64,000 bases of DNA from Rhizobium rosettiformans W3 (GTDB lineage Bacteria; Pseudomonadota; Alphaproteobacteria; Rhizobiales; Rhizobiaceae), in assembly GCF_004912135.1 (NCBI RefSeq), contig NZ_STGU01000008.1:1-64000 (forward strand). Reading direction: 5' to 3'. Position 1 is the stretch's first letter. Each line of letters opens with the position of its first letter. A program made the translations under genes and the position numbers. Of this stretch, positions 34,026-42,646 are shown one piece after another. Under the pieces are notes generated by a model. It did not search any database. It saw nothing but the letters and a program-made list of their open reading frames with translations, and was not told the DNA's origin.

Positions 34026-35567
34026 ATGACCCTCGCCACTCTCAAATTTTCCGCCGAAACGGCCTCGCTGATGGCAAGCTTCGGCGTGGATGCCAAGGCT
34101 CTGACCGGCGGCACGCTTTCGGTTCGCTCGCCGATCAATGGCGAAACCATCGCAGCGGTCGCAGAGATCTCCGCAGACGACACCCGCAAGGCGATCGATG
34201 CAGCCCACAAGGCCTTCCTCGAATGGCGCCTCGTGCCCGCCCCGCAGCGCGGCGAACTGATCCGCCTGCTCGGCGAAGAGCTGCGCGCGGCCAAGACCGA
34301 GCTCGGCCGCCTCGTCTCCATCGAAGTCGGCAAGATCACCTCGGAAGGCCTGGGCGAAGTCCAGGAAATGATCGACATCTGCGATTTCGCCGTCGGCCTG
34401 TCGCGCCAGCTCTACGGTCTGACGATCGCGACCGAACGCGCCGAACACCGCATGATGGAAACCTGGCATCCGCTCGGCGTGACAGGCATCATCTCGGCCT
34501 TCAACTTCCCCGTCGCCGTCTGGTCCTGGAATGCGGCTCTCGCACTTGTCTGCGGCAATTCGACGATCTGGAAACCCTCGGAAAAGACCCCGCTCACCGC
34601 CATCGCCACCCAGGCGATCTTCGAAAAGGCCGTGAAGCGCTACAACGCGCAAGGCGGCAAGGCGCCTGCCAATCTCTCGACGCTGCTGATCGGCGGCCGT
34701 GACATCGGCGAAATCCTCGTCGACCACCCGAAGGTCCCGCTGATCTCGGCAACAGGCTCGACCGCCATGGGCCGTGCCGTCGGCCCGCGCGTCGCGGCCC
34801 GCTTTGGCCGCTCGATCCTCGAACTCGGCGGCAACAATGCCGCAATCGTCGGCCCGACCGCCGATCTCGATCTAACCCTGCGTGGCGTCGCCTTCGCCGC
34901 CATGGGCACCGCCGGCCAGCGCTGCACGACACTGCGCCGTCTCTTCGTGCATGAAAGCGTCTACGACACGCTCGTCCCGCGCCTGATCAAGGCCTATGGC
35001 TCCGTCACCATTGGCAACCCGCTGGAAGCAGGCAACCTGATCGGTCCGCTGATCGACAAAGGCTCCTTCGACCGCATGCAGCACGCGCTCGAAGCCGCAA
35101 AGGCCAATGGCGGCAAGGTGCACGGCGGCGACCGCGTGCGCGCCGATGAGTCCGCTGAGGCCTATTACGTCCGTCCGGCTCTCGTCGAGATGCCCGAACA
35201 GTGCGGCCCGGTCGTCGAGGAAACCTTCGCGCCCATCCTCTATGTCATCAAGTATGCCAACTTCGATGACGCTCTGGCGCTGAACAACGATGTGCCGCAG
35301 GGCCTCTCCTCATCGATCTTCACCAATGACATCCGCGAGGCGGAAGCCTTCGTCTCCGACCGTGGTTCGGATTGCGGCATTGCCAACGTCAATATCGGCC
35401 CCTCGGGTGCCGAAATCGGTGGCGCTTTCGGTGGCGAGAAGGAAACCGGCGGCGGCCGTGAGTCCGGCTCCGACAGCTGGAAGGCCTATATGCGCCGCCA
35501 GACCAACACCGTGAACTACGGCAGGACCCTGCCCCTCGCCCAGGGTGTCAAGTTCGACATCGAGTGA
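34026..35567 (+). CDS. amaB: L-aminoadipate-semialdehyde dehydrogenase, ALDH7/antiquitin type
   Basis: The 513-aa aldehyde dehydrogenase carries the antiquitin signature: SGAEIGGAFGGEKETGGG and SGSDSWKAYMRRQTNTVNY at the C-terminus, the glutamate in ILELGGNNAA and the cysteine in AGQRCTTLRR. It oxidises 2-aminoadipate 6-semialdehyde to 2-aminoadipate in lysine and pipecolate degradation. It follows the pipecolate-oxidase-like gene with a GGAAGGA ribosome binding site and is clearly co-transcribed. The same semialdehyde is the predicted product of the hydroxylysine kinase/phospholyase fusion at 28152. A bidirectional terminator follows. Confidence 0.9.
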   Translation: MTLATLKFSAETASLMASFGVDAKALTGGTLSVRSPINGETIAAVAEISADDTRKAIDAAHKAFLEWRLVPAPQRGELIRLLGEELRAAKTELGRLVSIEVGKITSEGLGEVQEMIDICDFAVGLSRQLYGLTIATERAEHRMMETWHPLGVTGIISAFNFPVAVWSWNAALALVCGNSTIWKPSEKTPLTAIATQAIFEKAVKRYNAQGGKAPANLSTLLIGGRDIGEILVDHPKVPLISATGSTAMGRAVGPRVAARFGRSILELGGNNAAIVGPTADLDLTLRGVAFAAMGTAGQRCTTLRRLFVHESVYDTLVPRLIKAYGSVTIGNPLEAGNLIGPLIDKGSFDRMQHALEAAKANGGKVHGGDRVRADESAEAYYVRPALVEMPEQCGPVVEETFAPILYVIKYANFDDALALNNDVPQGLSSSIFTNDIREAEAFVSDRGSDCGIANVNIGPSGAEIGGAFGGEKETGGGRESGSDSWKAYMRRQTNTVNYGRTLPLAQGVKFDIE

Positions 35568-35575
35568 ATGAACAA

Positions 35576-35602
35576 AAGGCCGGCGATAACCTCGCCGGCC
35601 TT
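35576..35602. terminator. Bidirectional terminator between amaB and tonB
   Basis: AAGGCCGGCG (35576-35585) pairs perfectly with CGCCGGCCTT (35593-35602), with an A-run to the left and a T-rich stretch to the right. It separates two convergent operons. Confidence 0.85.
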
Positions 35603-35624
35603 CATCTTTTTCGGCACCCGCGAC

Positions 35625-36551
35625 TTAGCGAAGGTTGAAGCGCACCGGAGCGGTGATGGTCTTGTTCACGCCGGCCGGCGGGGCCGGAACCGGGGATGCA
35701 GCGCGGACCATATCGAGCACCGCGCTGTCGAGGGTCGGATAACCGGACGACCTGGACAGAGAGACCGACAGTACATTGCCGGAATCGTCGATCCGGAACC
35801 GGACATAGACGGTTCCCTCCTCGCGATTGCTACGTGATGCACTCGGATAGCGTTTGCGGCGCTCCAGATGCGACATCAGCCGCGACTGCCACTTGGCCGG
35901 CGAGACGCTGCGTCCGGCGCCATTCGCCGTCGCCGCAGCAGCATTGCGGTTCGACTGGGCCACCTCGGCTTTTGCAGTGCGCGCTGCCTGAGACGCCGGC
36001 GGCTGAACCTGTTTCTTGGCGACTTTCTTGGGCGCGGGTTCTTTCTTCTCCACCTCACGCTTGGGCGGAGGCGGCCGCATCATCGGGATCGGAACCTCGA
36101 CATTTTCGAGCTCCGCCATAACCATCTGCTCGATCGGATCGATCTCCGGTTCGGGCTCCGGCAGCGGTTCAGGCTCGACCACCGGGGGCGGCTCCGGCAG
36201 AGCTTCGGCCACTTCCGGTTCGGGCTCAGGCTCTGGCGGAGGCGGTTCGGGCAGAGGCTGCTCCACCGGTTCCGGGATGGGTTCGGGCAAGGGCTCGCTG
36301 GTGGCGGTCTTCACCTCTTCGGCGTCCACCTGCTCCGTGGAGATTTCATTCTCTTCCGTGTTGACGGCTTCTGGTTCGGGCGCCAGTTCGATCATGATCG
36401 CAGGCGGCGGTCCGCTATCGGCAACCACAATGTCCGGTTCGCGCAGGAGAACTGCCACCGCTCCCGCATGCGCGGTCGCGATCAGGAGGCCGGCTGTCGT
36501 CCACAACAGCCCCTCGCCGACGACACGCTTCGTGGAGCGGGGCTCGATCAT
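35625..36551 (-). CDS. tonB: TonB energy transducer
   Basis: The 308-aa protein has an N-terminal membrane anchor (about residues 14-36), a long Pro/Glu-rich then Pro/Lys-rich periplasmic spacer (about 55-190) and a C-terminal TonB domain beginning RKRYPSASR with VYVRFRIDDSGNV. It carries proton-motive energy from ExbB-ExbD to outer-membrane receptors for siderophores, heme or cobalamin. The ATG at 36551 overlaps the exbD stop as ATGA, so translation is coupled. Its high acidic content in the spacer is notable but common in rhizobia. Confidence 0.92.
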   Translation of the reverse strand: MIEPRSTKRVVGEGLLWTTAGLLIATAHAGAVAVLLREPDIVVADSGPPPAIMIELAPEPEAVNTEENEISTEQVDAEEVKTATSEPLPEPIPEPVEQPLPEPPPPEPEPEPEVAEALPEPPPVVEPEPLPEPEPEIDPIEQMVMAELENVEVPIPMMRPPPPKREVEKKEPAPKKVAKKQVQPPASQAARTAKAEVAQSNRNAAAATANGAGRSVSPAKWQSRLMSHLERRKRYPSASRSNREEGTVYVRFRIDDSGNVLSVSLSRSSGYPTLDSAVLDMVRAASPVPAPPAGVNKTITAPVRFNLR

Positions 36552-37024
36552 GGCACCGTCTCCGTTCCTGTCGACGGCTCTGCCTGCGGCGGTGCTGCGG
36601 CCGGCACGGATTCGAGCCCGACGAGCGCGATCTTCAGGTAACCCGCATCCCGAAGGAGGTTCATGACCTCCATGAACTGTCCGTAATCGACCGTCTTATC
36701 CGCGCGCAGGAAGATGCGTGCGTCCTTGTTGCCTTCCGTCATCCGATCAAGCGAAGGGCCGAGCACATCACGGGCCACGGCGTCGTTGCCGAGCGAAAGG
36801 CTCATGTCTTCCTTCAGCGTCACATAGACCGGCTCATCCGGCCGCTGTGCAGGCTTTGCGGTGGAGGCCGGAAGATCGACATTCACGTCGACCGTCGAGA
36901 GCGGCGCTGCAACCATGAAGATGATGAGCAGCACCAGCATGACGTCGATGAACGGCGTCACGTTGATCTCGTGGTTCTCGGCCAGATCGTCGCCCGAATT
37001 GTTTTCTCTGATACCGCCGGCCAT
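36548..37024 (-). CDS. exbD: Biopolymer transport protein ExbD
   Basis: The 158-aa protein has a single N-terminal transmembrane helix containing the essential aspartate in NVTPFIDVMLVLLIIFMV and a periplasmic domain. It is the proton-channel partner of ExbB. The frame extends to 37069, but the ATG at 37024, 4 bases after the exbB stop, gives the standard N-terminus. It is the middle gene of exbB-exbD-tonB and overlaps tonB by 4 bases. Confidence 0.94.
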   Translation of the reverse strand: MAGGIRENNSGDDLAENHEINVTPFIDVMLVLLIIFMVAAPLSTVDVNVDLPASTAKPAQRPDEPVYVTLKEDMSLSLGNDAVARDVLGPSLDRMTEGNKDARIFLRADKTVDYGQFMEVMNLLRDAGYLKIALVGLESVPAAAPPQAEPSTGTETVP

Positions 37025-37028
37025 CAGA

Positions 37029-38180
37029 TCACTCCGCCGCCATTGCCATGGCCTTGGCCGCCTGGGCAATCCGCGCGCTCTTGCGGAAATCGAGGTCGCG
37101 GCTCACCAGACGCTCGATGCCGGCACCGGCATCGGCAAGCAGCTGGCGGTAGCCCGTAACGGAACGGGCGAAGACGTTGTAGATGATGACGGCCGGAATG
37201 GCGGCAACGAGACCGATCGCGGTCGCAAGAAGCGCCTCGGCGATGCCGGGTGCCACAACGGCAAGATTGGTCGTCTGCGTCTCGGCAATACCGATGAAGG
37301 AGTTCATGATGCCCCAGACGGTGCCGAACAGGCCGACAAAGGGCGCCGTCGAGCCGATGCTCGCCAGAAGACCTGTTCCGTTCGACATCTGCCGGCCCGC
37401 GCGCGCCTCGATGCGCGACAGGGCCGAGGCCACACGCTCCTTCACGCCATCGCCGCCGACCTGATCGATCGCGGCATCCGAGAGGCTCATTTCATGCTGC
37501 GCGGCGCGCACCATGGTCGCCACCACGCCACCACGCTTTTCGAGTGCCTTCAGCGCATCGCTCAGCTGTCGGGCCTGACCCACGGCCTTCAGCCCGCGCT
37601 TTGCCCGGGCACGGGCACCGAAGAGCTGCAGCGACTTGGCGAGCCACACGGTCCAGGTGAGCACGGAGGCCAGCGCGAGCAGGATCATGACCGACTTCAC
37701 GACCCAGTCTGCCGCCATGAACATGCCTTCGGGCGAGAGGTCATGCGGCATGATCGCGGTCTCTGCCGCAGACACGTCCTGCGCTGCCGGAGCGGCCGTT
37801 TCGTCAACAACCGGCGTAGCGGAGGGCTCGGCCGGCGCAGGATCGGGATTAGACGCCTCGACGGGCGCTGCATCGGACGAAGACGGTTGAGCTGCGGTTG
37901 GAGCGGGCTGCGTGGCCGCAACCGGTTGAGAGGGCTCTGCGGGAGCGACCGGCGGCACTGCAGGTGCGGCGGGCTCGCCGGTTGAACTCTCGGGCTGGGT
38001 CGCGGCAGCGGGCGCCTGAACGGGCGCGGCCGACTGGGAAGGCGCAGCCTCCGGCAGAACCACACGAGGCTCTGTTCCAGCTGGAGCGGTCTGTTGAGCC
38101 GTTGCGGTGGATGCTGCCGCAACGAGAGAAAGCAGAAGCACAAATCGCTTGAGCGAGGGTCCCGAATGGATGAGCGACAT
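37029..38180 (-). CDS. exbB: TonB-system energiser ExbB, long N-terminally extended form
   Basis: The 383-aa protein has a signal-like hydrophobic N-terminus, then about 130 residues of Ala/Pro/Glu-rich sequence, and the MotA/TolQ/ExbB proton-channel domain with three transmembrane helices ([53 protein letters not shown]). E. coli ExbB is about 244 aa, so the low-complexity extension is the special feature; it is seen in many rhizobial homologues. The start at 38180 has AAGGAG upstream. The longer frame to 38306 is rejected. An ACTTG-N11-CAAGT dyad lies upstream and may control the operon, probably by iron. Confidence 0.92.
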   Translation of the reverse strand: MSLIHSGPSLKRFVLLLSLVAAASTATAQQTAPAGTEPRVVLPEAAPSQSAAPVQAPAAATQPESSTGEPAAPAVPPVAPAEPSQPVAATQPAPTAAQPSSSDAAPVEASNPDPAPAEPSATPVVDETAAPAAQDVSAAETAIMPHDLSPEGMFMAADWVVKSVMILLALASVLTWTVWLAKSLQLFGARARAKRGLKAVGQARQLSDALKALEKRGGVVATMVRAAQHEMSLSDAAIDQVGGDGVKERVASALSRIEARAGRQMSNGTGLLASIGSTAPFVGLFGTVWGIMNSFIGIAETQTTNLAVVAPGIAEALLATAIGLVAAIPAVIIYNVFARSVTGYRQLLADAGAGIERLVSRDLDFRKSARIAQAAKAMAMAAE

Positions 38181-38253
38181 TGGGAGCTCCTTGTAAAATG
38201 ATGATGAAAACGGGCGCAACGAGCACGCCCCTACGCTGCCTTCCCCATAATAA

Positions 38254-38274
38254 ACTTGATTATCTGTGACAAGT
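38254..38274. promoter_or_regulatory. Inverted repeat upstream of exbB, candidate iron-responsive operator
   Basis: ACTTG (38254-38258) and CAAGT (38270-38274) form a perfect dyad with an 11-base spacer in an AT-rich patch 74-94 bp before the exbB start. On the minus strand TTGTCA and TATTAT lie in the same patch and could be promoter elements. tonB operons of rhizobia are usually iron controlled, but this does not match an Irr or RirA consensus I can state with confidence. Confidence 0.4.
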
Positions 38275-38326
38275 AATAAAACAACCGGCGCGCGGTTTTC
38301 CCGCAACCGTGACCATCAGCCAGAGC

Positions 38327-39256
38327 TTAAACCGCGGCACGCGCCCGCTCGAAGAGATCGTTGACGTCCTGCCTCCGGCAAAGTTCTGTACCGGCCGTCA
38401 TGACGGTGGCCGCACCCGCGGCCTGACCGAAGAGGAAAGCGTCTTCGATCGTGTTTCCTTGCGCAAGCGACCAGACCATGCCAGCTACGAAGCTATCGCC
38501 TGCACCTGTCGCCGAATTGACCGGCACTTCGATGGCAGGGAGACGAATGATCTGGTCGGCCGAGGCAAGAACGGCTCCATCGCCGCCAAGGGTAACAGCG
38601 ATATACCGGGCAGCCCCGCTCCGGGCATAGGCTTGCGCCGCCGCACCGACTTCGTCGTGGCTCAACTTGCGTCCGAGAAACGCCTCGAACTCGCCCAGGC
38701 TCGGCTTGACCAGGAACATCTTGGATTTGGACAAGGCCTCTGCGAGCGGAGCGCCGGATGTGTCGAGCACGAAGCGTGCACCCGCTTTCGCAACGATTTC
38801 CGCCAAACGGACATAGGTATCATCGGGTGCGCCTCGGGGCAGGCTCCCGCTGGCGACCACGTAATCTGCCTCGCTCGTCTCGATCGCCTCGAATACGGGA
38901 GCGAGTTCCGCGTCGCTCACCAGGGGGCCTTCTGGCACGAAACGATATTCGAGGTTGGTGGAGGTTTCGTGGACCGCAAAAGCGACCCGGACAGGATCGT
39001 GGATCGTGAACGCCCGCTCCACGATTGGCAGAGGCTTCAGCATGGCTTCCAGCAATTCCCCGGTTGCCCCTCCCGACAGGAACATCAGTTCACAGGTCCC
39101 GCCGAGCGTGACGATGACCCGGGCCACATTGATCCCGCCGCCGCCCGGAAACTGCTGCTGATTGTGGGTGCGTGTCTTGTGCGTGTGTCGCACCACCTCT
39201 GCATCGCTGGAGATGTCGATTGCAGGGTTGAGGGCAAGGCAAAGGATTTTGGGCAT
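38327..39256 (-). CDS. PfkB-family sugar-phosphate kinase (6-phosphofructokinase II / 1-phosphofructokinase-like)
   Basis: The 309-aa kinase begins PKILCLALNPAID, then has the sugar-binding PGGGGINVARVI and the catalytic NSATGAGDSFVAGM near the C-terminus. These place it among PfkB/FruK/LacC sugar-phosphate kinases; Pfk-2 and tagatose- or fructose-1-phosphate kinases cannot be separated by eye. The frame continues to 39295, but the ATG at 39256 gives the conserved N-terminus. No PTS or sugar operon adjoins it. The 236 bp to ribE contains no other gene. Confidence 0.85.
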   Translation of the reverse strand: MPKILCLALNPAIDISSDAEVVRHTHKTRTHNQQQFPGGGGINVARVIVTLGGTCELMFLSGGATGELLEAMLKPLPIVERAFTIHDPVRVAFAVHETSTNLEYRFVPEGPLVSDAELAPVFEAIETSEADYVVASGSLPRGAPDDTYVRLAEIVAKAGARFVLDTSGAPLAEALSKSKMFLVKPSLGEFEAFLGRKLSHDEVGAAAQAYARSGAARYIAVTLGGDGAVLASADQIIRLPAIEVPVNSATGAGDSFVAGMVWSLAQGNTIEDAFLFGQAAGAATVMTAGTELCRRQDVNDLFERARAAV

Positions 39257-39492
39257 GAATCTGGCCACCACTGAGGAAGAAACAGGATACTGCAATACGG
39301 ATGCGACAGATCTAGGACGCCAGGGGCGGTAGCCGCAAGCCGGTCAAAAGGCGCAGCCCCTCAACCGCGATGGACAACTGACGTTCCACAGGGAGCGTCC
39401 AAGGTGAACAGTGCGGTCGGCTCGACAGGGATTGTCTTTGGCGATTGAGACATTACCTTCGCTGCGCATCTCTCGAAGGAAAACCAGCAGTC

Positions 39493-40113
39493 ATGTATAC
39501 CGGCATCGTCCAGACCGTCGCCCCTGTCAAATCTGTTGTGCGCCACGACGGCTACACCACCTTCTTCATTGAAATGCCGGAACGGCTGATGGCAGACCTT
39601 CAGATCGGAGCCAGCGTTTCAGTCGAAGGCGTGTGCCTTTCCGTCACGACGATCGACGGTAACACGGTCACCTTCGATGCCATGGACGCAACCTTGGAGC
39701 GGACCAATCTCGGAACTCTTCAGACAGGTCACGGCGTCAACATCGAGCGCTCGGCCAAGCCGACGGATGAGAATGGCGGCCACAACATCGCCGGCCATAT
39801 CGCGACCACGGCCGAGCTCGTCGCCGCGAAGATGGAAATGCCTGGAGCGTTCATACGCTTCCGCGTGCCGGAAGAGTGGGCCAAATACGTGTTCAAGCGC
39901 GGCTATCTGGCCGTGAACGGCGCGAGCCTGACGGTCGCGGAGGCCGAAGGTGACACCTTCACCATCAACCTCATTCCCGAGACGCTGCGCCAGACGACCT
40001 TTCCGCGCTACAGGGTGGGCGATGCAATCAACATCGAGGTCGACCATCAGACCATGGTCATGGTGGATGTCGTGGAACGCACCCTCGAACGCCTGATGGC
40101 AAAGCGCAGTTAG
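39493..40113 (+). CDS. ribE: Riboflavin synthase, alpha chain
   Basis: The 206-aa enzyme dismutates two 6,7-dimethyl-8-ribityllumazines into riboflavin. It shows two lumazine-binding halves, starting MYTGIVQTVAPV and repeating at AGHIATTAEL to GYLAVNGASLTV, with the conserved TNLG and LIPETLRQTT. It resembles the E. coli variant, which also has GHI-TTAE. The start is the ATG at 39493; the frame extends 16 codons upstream. It stands alone, away from ribD and ribH. A single-domain response regulator is convergent, 10 bp beyond its stop. Confidence 0.93.
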   Translation: MYTGIVQTVAPVKSVVRHDGYTTFFIEMPERLMADLQIGASVSVEGVCLSVTTIDGNTVTFDAMDATLERTNLGTLQTGHGVNIERSAKPTDENGGHNIAGHIATTAELVAAKMEMPGAFIRFRVPEEWAKYVFKRGYLAVNGASLTVAEAEGDTFTINLIPETLRQTTFPRYRVGDAINIEVDHQTMVMVDVVERTLERLMAKRS

Positions 40114-40123
40114 GCAGCCGCCT

Positions 40124-40516
40124 TCAGTGGCGGCTATGGGATCCTGACGAGGGGACGTCTTTCATCAGCGAGACCAGCACCTGCCGGTAATCGGCGGGCT
40201 TCGACGCGCAGAGTTCCTGAGGAATGCCGTTCTCTTCGATTTCCTTTATGGCCGAGCCCGAAACGATGCGGAACGGGATCCCGTTGCGCCTCAAGCGCTG
40301 GACGATCGGTGTGACTGCGCCATCCCGCACCTGAAAATCAAGGATTGCGCCGGAGATATGCTCGGTGTCGAGGATCTCCAGGGCATCGCGCACACTCTCG
40401 GTCGTGATGACATTCACACCAGCGCGTGCGACGGCGTCTGCAGCGTCCATAGAAATGAAGACGTCGTCCTCGACGATGAGGATCGTGTCGATCGCTAAAG
40501 CCTGTCCTGGTCTCAT
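40124..40516 (-). CDS. Single-domain response regulator
   Basis: The 130-aa protein is a receiver domain without an output domain. It has the acidic pair in ILIVEDDVFISMDAAD, the phosphorylatable aspartate in GAILDFQVRDG and the lysine in LCASKPADYRQ. It may act as a phosphate sink or shuttle, or by protein contact. The start ATG at 40516 has AAGGAG upstream. A general-stress-type promoter (TGAAC-N16-CGTT) precedes it, so it may belong to the stress signalling network. No histidine kinase gene adjoins it. Confidence 0.88.
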   Translation of the reverse strand: MRPGQALAIDTILIVEDDVFISMDAADAVARAGVNVITTESVRDALEILDTEHISGAILDFQVRDGAVTPIVQRLRRNGIPFRIVSGSAIKEIEENGIPQELCASKPADYRQVLVSLMKDVPSSGSHSRH

Positions 40517-40539
40517 CTTCGTTCTCCTTTTGCCACCAC

Positions 40540-40564
40540 AACGTCTTCAACCGCGCTTTGTTCA
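40540..40564 (-). promoter_or_regulatory. EcfG-type stress promoter of the response regulator
   Basis: On the minus strand TGAAC (40564-40560), a 16-base spacer and CGTT (40543-40540) match GGAAC-N16/17-CGTT with one mismatch. The -10 element is 24 bases before the start codon. Confidence 0.55.
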
Positions 40565-40660
40565 GTTTTTCTTAAATTGCTAAACGATATGGTAAACATA
40601 GACTTAACGCGTAGTTTCGTTCCGATGTTGCGCTGCATGGATGGAACCCGAGCCCACCTT

Positions 40661-40686
40661 GGAACATCCATGCAAAGCCCTGCGTT
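40661..40686 (+). promoter_or_regulatory. EcfG-type general stress promoter
   Basis: GGAAC (40661-40665), a 17-base spacer and CGTT (40683-40686) match the alphaproteobacterial general-stress sigma consensus exactly, ending 30 bases before the ATG at 40716. The downstream gene is therefore likely to be part of the EcfG regulon. Confidence 0.75.
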
Positions 40687-40715
40687 TTCACTCCGCAGAA
40701 CAACGGAGATCACAC

Positions 40716-41102
40716 ATGCAGATCATTGGAACGGAAATCATTGAAAGCCCGCAGCCTCACACGGCCTTCATCGTCGAGTTTCTCGGCGACGGCGGAGAAA
40801 AGGTTTCGGTTCACATGGCCGAGACGGAAAACGGCGGCCTGACGCGGGACAACGCGGTCCAGAAGGCGCAGGTCCTGCTGCTCCAGGCGAGCCGCTTTGG
40901 TCTTTCCGATCAGGCTGACGATGACGAGACTGCCGACAAGGAGCCGAGCGCTGCCGTTGAAAGCCTTCGTCAGGAGCAGCAGGAGCGCAAGGTCGACGAG
41001 CGCAACGGCTCTGCTCTGCAGGAGGGACTGGAGGACACCTATCCTGCCAGCGACCCTGTCTCGGCGACCTATACCTCGACCATCGGTGAACAGAAGCACT
41101 AA
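40716..41102 (+). CDS. Small acidic, probably stress-induced protein
   Basis: The 128-aa hydrophilic protein has a short structured N-terminus (about residues 1-70, with TAFIVEFLGDGGEKVSVHM) and a charged, probably disordered C-terminal half ending in a DTYPASDPVSAT segment, a motif I associate with small stress proteins of rhizobia. No enzyme motif is visible. The ATG at 40716 is chosen over the longer frame from 40641 because an EcfG-type promoter ends 30 bases before it. The MgtC-like gene follows after 29 bases with only a small AAAGCCG/CGGCTTT hairpin (41104-41120) between. Confidence 0.75.
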   Translation: MQIIGTEIIESPQPHTAFIVEFLGDGGEKVSVHMAETENGGLTRDNAVQKAQVLLLQASRFGLSDQADDDETADKEPSAAVESLRQEQQERKVDERNGSALQEGLEDTYPASDPVSATYTSTIGEQKH

Positions 41103-41131
41103 CAAAGCCGCATCGGCTTTACGGTAACGAC

Positions 41132-41623
41132 ATGCCCGCCGAATTGAACAGCTTTGGCTCGGCGACTTTTCTGGAGCTGTCTGCCATTATCGTTCGACTG
41201 CTGATCGCCATGGCCTGCGGGGCGGCGATCGGGGTCGAACGAGAGTGGAAGAGCCATGCTGCGGGCTTGAGGACGCACATCCTCGTTTGTCTTTCGGCGG
41301 CGATCGTTGCCATCCTCACAATCGAAATCGCGCACCACAATGCCTTCAACGAGAACGAAGTCAGGCTCGACCCGATCCGCCTGATCGAAGCGGTGACAGC
41401 GGGCGTCGCCTTTTTGGCGGCAGGCATGATCGTCTATGCGAAAGGCGAAGTGCATGGCCTGACGACGGGCGCCGGCTTGTGGTTCGCCGGCGCCATTGGC
41501 TTGTCCTGTGGTCTGGGCTTCTGGCAAATCGGCCTCATTGCCACGGGCTTTGCCCTCTCTGTTCTCTGGCTCCTTCGGGTAATCGAGAACAAGCTGCCAG
41601 AGAAACCTGACGAGAACGAGTAG
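41132..41623 (+). CDS. MgtC/SapB family membrane protein
   Basis: The 163-aa protein has four or five transmembrane helices and the family core GAAIGVEREWKSHAAGLRTHILVCLSAA, followed by VTAGVAFLAAGMI. It lacks the C-terminal ACT-like domain of virulence MgtC, so it is the short SapB form. Proposed family roles include control of magnesium homeostasis or of ATP synthase; none can be assigned here. It may be read through from the stress gene upstream. The SDR gene is convergent, 3 bp beyond its stop. Confidence 0.87.
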   Translation: MPAELNSFGSATFLELSAIIVRLLIAMACGAAIGVEREWKSHAAGLRTHILVCLSAAIVAILTIEIAHHNAFNENEVRLDPIRLIEAVTAGVAFLAAGMIVYAKGEVHGLTTGAGLWFAGAIGLSCGLGFWQIGLIATGFALSVLWLLRVIENKLPEKPDENE

Positions 41624-41626
41624 TCG

Positions 41627-42415
41627 CTATCGAAGCAGGCTCTGGCCGCCGTCAACCCAGATCGGGGTTCCCGTCACATGCCTTGAGGCATCGGAAGCAA
41701 GGAAGGCCACGACATCGGCGATATCCTCAATCGTGCCGGATTCGCCGCCAGTCAGAGGAATGTCCCCTTCGGGAAACTCGACCGGCACCTCCGTCTGGCG
41801 CTTTTTACGAACATTCGTGTTGTCGTCGATCTCAGTCTCGATGGCGCCGGGACATATCGCATTGATGCGGATGCCGTGGCGCCCCAGCTCAAGCGCCAGC
41901 TGCTGCACCATGGCGAGCTGTGCCGCCTTGGTCGCCGAATAAGCGGTGGCACCGGGCGTCGTGAAGGTCCGTGTCCCGTTGATCGAGGACATGACGATGA
42001 TCGACCCGCCGGTCTTCTTCAGGAATGGCACCGTATGGTGCAGGGTCAGATAGGTGCCCCGCAGATTAATGGCGATCGTCTTGTCGAATTCCTCGGGCTT
42101 CAGGTCGTCGATAGGCGCCCATGTCCCGTTGATCCCGGCATTCGCAACCACGATCTGCAGACCTTTTCGTGCGTCGATCAGACGGCCGACCGCCTCCGCC
42201 ATCTGATCCGCCTGACTGACATCGGCGACCAGTACCATGCCGTCGCCGCCACCGGCCCGGATCTCGGCAAGCGTTTCTTCAAGCTCGTCTTCCGTGCGAC
42301 CCAGAAGGCCAACAAAGGCGCCGCCTTTTGCGAGCCTCAGCGCAGCACCTTTGCCAATTCCGGACCCGGCCCCCGTGACGAGGGCGGTATCCCTCTCGAA
42401 TTCAGCCCCGTTCAT
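41627..42415 (-). CDS. Short-chain dehydrogenase/reductase
   Basis: The 262-aa classical SDR has the cofactor motif VTGAGSGIGKGAALRLA, NAG in VVANAGINGTW, the serine of VMSSINGTR, the YSATK catalytic pair and a C-terminal PIWVDGGQSLLR. It is an NAD(P)-dependent alcohol/ketone oxidoreductase of unknown substrate. Its ATG at 42415 overlaps the stop of the DUF3008 gene as ATGA, so the two are co-translated and may both be under the stress-type promoter upstream. Confidence 0.9.
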   Translation of the reverse strand: MNGAEFERDTALVTGAGSGIGKGAALRLAKGGAFVGLLGRTEDELEETLAEIRAGGGDGMVLVADVSQADQMAEAVGRLIDARKGLQIVVANAGINGTWAPIDDLKPEEFDKTIAINLRGTYLTLHHTVPFLKKTGGSIIVMSSINGTRTFTTPGATAYSATKAAQLAMVQQLALELGRHGIRINAICPGAIETEIDDNTNVRKKRQTEVPVEFPEGDIPLTGGESGTIEDIADVVAFLASDASRHVTGTPIWVDGGQSLLR

Positions 42416-42603
42416 GAACGATCGTCCGCATGCTCGGGTTTGCCCTTGCGTTTCGTGGAAGCGAGATCTTCGAGTTCCTTCTCGCTCATGCTCTTTTCCA
42501 TGCTGCGGGACGCGCCTTTCAGATCGGAGACCTTCGCGTACCCTCGCTTGGCCGCAAGGGCCGCACCGGCTGCCTTTTGCTGTGCTTTCGACTTCGCTGG
42601 CAT
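42412..42603 (-). CDS. DUF3008 small basic protein
   Basis: The 63-aa protein begins PAKSKAQQKAAGAALAAKRG, the DUF3008 hallmark, and continues with a charged tail (SMSEKELEDLAST). The function is unknown; members are small, Lys/Ala-rich and stress associated in rhizobia. The ATG at 42603 is preferred over the one at 42609 because of ribosome binding site spacing (GAGGAG). It overlaps the SDR gene by 4 bases and has an EcfG-like promoter 43 bases upstream. Confidence 0.85.
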   Translation of the reverse strand: MPAKSKAQQKAAGAALAAKRGYAKVSDLKGASRSMEKSMSEKELEDLASTKRKGKPEHADDRS

Positions 42604-42646
42604 TGCCATCTCCTCTGGTGTTTCAGGGCCTGTCGTGTCGCAAGCA

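Noticed and set aside
33084..34727. 547-aa minus-strand open frame opposite amaA-amaB
   Set aside because: It runs across two strong genes and the gap between them, with no motif or ribosome binding site.
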